From: Elusimicrobiota bacterium
GTDB lineage: Bacteria > Elusimicrobiota > Elusimicrobia > 2-02-FULL-39-32
Assembly (NCBI GenBank): GCA_023249835.1
Contig: JAHFBY010000066.1
Coordinates: 1 to 7,796 of the forward strand
DNA length: 7,796 nucleotides
Direction of reading: 5' to 3'
Within the stretch, counting starts at the first letter, position 1; the number at the start of each line of letters is the position of its first letter. Below the pieces are notes generated by a model. It did no database searches. It had not been told where the DNA came from and was given only the letters and a program-made list of their open reading frames with translations. The position numbers and the translations under genes are program-made. Below are positions 6,148 to 7,796 of this stretch, piece after piece.

Positions 6148-7320
6148 ATGACTATTATTCATAGGGCCATCGAAACGGAGGTTCTTAAAGGGGCGCGGCT
6201 TTTTTCCGGGCTTTTGCTTACTGGTCCCAGGCGCGCGGGAAAAACCACCCTGCTTAAAAAGCTCTTCCCTAATGCGGAGTATTATCTGTTGGAAGATCCG
6301 GATATGGTTGACCGCATAGGGAGCGATCCCCGTTCTTTTTTAGACGGTCTAAGAACTCCTGTTATTTTGGATGAAATACAAAACATTCCAGAGTTGTTCG
6401 GGTACATTCGTGCCCGCATGGATGCGCAACCTCAAAAAAAAGGACAATGGCTCTTGACCGGTTCGCAAGAAGCGCCTCTCATGCGGGGGATAACCGAGTC
6501 CATGGCAGGAAGAATCGCAATTTTTAATTTGTTTCCTTTTTCAACCCAAGAATCCAGCAAGGTCTCTTTTTTTGCCGGTGGTTTTCCGGAAGTTTTGGCG
6601 CACCCTAGTGCGCGAGAACTTTATTTTCGTTCCTATATACAGACCTATTTAGAGCGAGATGTTCGCAACATTACCGCTGTGCGCGACCTGTCAACATTTC
6701 GTCGATTTTTATCCCTATTGGCGAGCCGTTCTGGCACGATTCTTAATCGGGCGGAACTTGCCGCGCCTTTGGGGGTCTCGGTTCCGACAATATCGGAGTG
6801 GATTGGAGTCTTAGAAATTACATCCCAAGTGATCATGGTTCCGCCATTTTATGAAAATTTTGGCAAGAGGTTGATTAAATCTCCTAAAATTTATTTTATG
6901 GATGGCGGGCTCCTTTGTCATTTATTGGGAATGTATTCTGAGAAGGCTTTGTTTCAATCTGTTTTTCTGGGACCGGTTTTTGAGGCATTTGTGGCGTCGG
7001 AAATTGTCAAGGTTCAAGTGAACGCAGGGCGTAGAAAGGAAATCTATTACTTTCGCGATCAGCAAGGGTTGGAAATAGATTTTTTGGTTCCGAAAGATTC
7101 GCAAAGGCTAATGTTTATAGAAGCAAAAGCTACTCGAACGCTTAGTTCCAAAATGGGAGATCCCTTAGAACGCTTGTCGCCTACTGCGGCAAAGTATAAG
7201 GTGTCAAAAACCATAGTTCACTTAAACCTTAAAAAGGGAACTCAACCATTCCTTTCATTAAAGCCAGGGATTTCCGCTATTGCTGTAAATCAGTTAAGCC
7301 AGTGGCTTATGGAAAAATAG
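6148..7320 (+). CDS. AAA ATPase with C-terminal DUF4143 (PD-(D/E)XK-like) domain
   Basis: The protein has 390 residues, full length for the family. The N-terminal AAA_14-type domain has Walker A GPRRAGKTT (26-34), Walker B VILDEIQN (72-79) and the sensor-like LLTGSQ (102-107). SMAGRIAIFNLFPF and the GGFPEVL motif follow, then SYIQTYLERDVRNI and a winged-helix-like segment with LNRAELAAPLGVSVPTISEW. The C-terminal DUF4143 part includes KRLIKSPKIYFMDGGLL, FEAFVASEIVK and LEIDFLV...IEAKA; D311, E325 and K327 form a D-x13-ExK pattern like PD-(D/E)XK nuclease folds. The stretch between NLFPF and GGFP is short here. The cellular role of this widespread family is unsettled; it is often found on accessory DNA. 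It has its own promoter and is not translationally coupled to the glycan operon, so a role in glycan synthesis is unlikely. ATG 6148 is the start implied by the promoter. Confidence 0.92.
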   Translation: MTIIHRAIETEVLKGARLFSGLLLTGPRRAGKTTLLKKLFPNAEYYLLEDPDMVDRIGSDPRSFLDGLRTPVILDEIQNIPELFGYIRARMDAQPQKKGQWLLTGSQEAPLMRGITESMAGRIAIFNLFPFSTQESSKVSFFAGGFPEVLAHPSARELYFRSYIQTYLERDVRNITAVRDLSTFRRFLSLLASRSGTILNRAELAAPLGVSVPTISEWIGVLEITSQVIMVPPFYENFGKRLIKSPKIYFMDGGLLCHLLGMYSEKALFQSVFLGPVFEAFVASEIVKVQVNAGRRKEIYYFRDQQGLEIDFLVPKDSQRLMFIEAKATRTLSSKMGDPLERLSPTAAKYKVSKTIVHLNLKKGTQPFLSLKPGISAIAVNQLSQWLMEK

Positions 7321-7375
7321 GTAACTAAGAAATTTAAACTTATTCATTTATTTTCGTTGATCTCTAAGACCGCAT

Positions 7376-7796
7376 ATGGTTAAAAAAACATTAATTTGGA
7401 AACCAGTCTATAGCATAAGTCCGGAAATCGCCAAGGCGCTGATGGGAATTGAGGCGTCTAAAACGGTTGTTGAAAATACACCTTTATCGCCGGCGATTGA
7501 GGCAGAACTGCGGCAGAAGGCTCGCGTTCGATCAACACATTATTCTACGCGAATCGAAGGCAATAAGTTAACGTTAAAAGAAGCTCAAGAAGTCATTGAA
7601 GAAAAGAAAACACATTTTCATGGCAGAGAGCGGGACGTCAATGAGGTTAGAAATTATTGGGATGCTCTTTTGCGAGTTGAGGAATGGGCATCTAAAAATA
7701 TTGAGTTAACCGAGGATTTAATCAAACGGCTCCATGCGCTTATCGAAAAAGGCGCTCGGGCCAAACCGACCCCCTATCGTGATGGACAAAATGTCA
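7376..7796 (+). CDS. Fic-family protein, N-terminal part (3' partial)
   Basis: An open frame from ATG 7376 to the window edge gives 140 residues plus one base. An in-frame TGA at 7358-7360 and no other start codon after it fix the start. Residues 53-63 contain STRIEGN, matching the (S/T)xxxE(G/N) inhibitory motif of Fic proteins (S57, E61, G62); in class II enzymes this glutamate blocks productive ATP binding. The helical context AQEVIEE...GRERDVNEVRNYWDAL and the later LIKRLHALIEKG...PTPYRDGQNV are typical of the region before the Fic core. The catalytic HPFxDGNGR-type loop would lie beyond the edge, so AMP-transferase activity cannot be judged. The gene starts 55 nt after the ATPase stop, on the same strand, with no strong Shine-Dalgarno. 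An N-terminal inhibitory motif means that no separate antitoxin is required. Confidence 0.85.
   Translation, partial: MVKKTLIWKPVYSISPEIAKALMGIEASKTVVENTPLSPAIEAELRQKARVRSTHYSTRIEGNKLTLKEAQEVIEEKKTHFHGRERDVNEVRNYWDALLRVEEWASKNIELTEDLIKRLHALIEKGARAKPTPYRDGQNV

Noticed and set aside
7321..7375. Promoter or terminator between the ATPase and Fic genes
   Set aside because: AT-rich, but no paired -35/-10 boxes with good spacing and no hairpin.
6148..7796. ATPase plus Fic as a dedicated toxin-antitoxin or defence pair
   Set aside because: Only adjacency supports it. Both families are common as stand-alone genes and the Fic protein carries its own inhibitory motif; the Fic gene is also incomplete here.

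Overview
The window is a compact, rightward-transcribed surface-glycan assembly operon followed by two accessory genes, all on the + strand. The organism is a bacterium of moderate GC using the standard code: TGA ends at least four of the genes, which argues against the UGA-glycine lineages (Gracilibacteria, SR1). The mix of short tightly packed genes, GTG and TTG starts, a WbaZ-like GT4, a GT9 with an N-terminal extension, a DUF4143 ATPase and a Fic protein resembles genomes of candidate phyla such as Patescibacteria/Parcubacteria or Omnitrophica. That placement is inference from gene content, not proof.

Bases 2-6078 hold six glycosyltransferase-type genes with almost no space between them: the 3' end of a probable GT2 enzyme, a GT9 (heptosyltransferase-like) enzyme, a large multi-pass GT-C-like membrane protein, a soluble DPM1/DPG-synthase-like GT2 enzyme, and two GT4 enzymes (the second WbaZ-like). 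The junctions are GTGA, GTGA, a 1-nt gap, a 1-nt gap and ATGA, so translational coupling is likely throughout. A plausible division of labour is that the cytoplasmic GT2, GT9 and GT4 enzymes build a lipid-linked oligosaccharide, while the DPM1-like enzyme charges a polyprenyl phosphate with a sugar that the adjacent GT-C-like protein uses on the outer face of the membrane. Sugars and acceptors cannot be read from the sequence. The operon promoter lies upstream of the window.

Bases 6079-6147 carry a near-consensus sigma70-type promoter (TTGATA, 17 bp, TATAAT) placed so that transcription should begin at or next to the ATG of the following gene, an AAA ATPase with a C-terminal DUF4143/PD-(D/E)XK-like domain. 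This predicts a leaderless mRNA. Bases 7321-7375 are a short AT-rich gap, and from 7376 a Fic-family protein with an N-terminal (S/T)xxxE(G/N) inhibitory motif runs off the window before its catalytic motif.

The points most worth a second look are the leaderless promoter, long G homopolymers inside the GT-C-like gene that could act as contingency tracts, the GT2/GT-C gene pair, a His-to-Phe change in the hallmark motif of the WbaZ-like enzyme, and a perfect 12-bp intragenic hairpin. I see no CRISPR array, tRNA, rRNA, insertion sequence or clear intrinsic terminator. No fully novel system is demonstrable.
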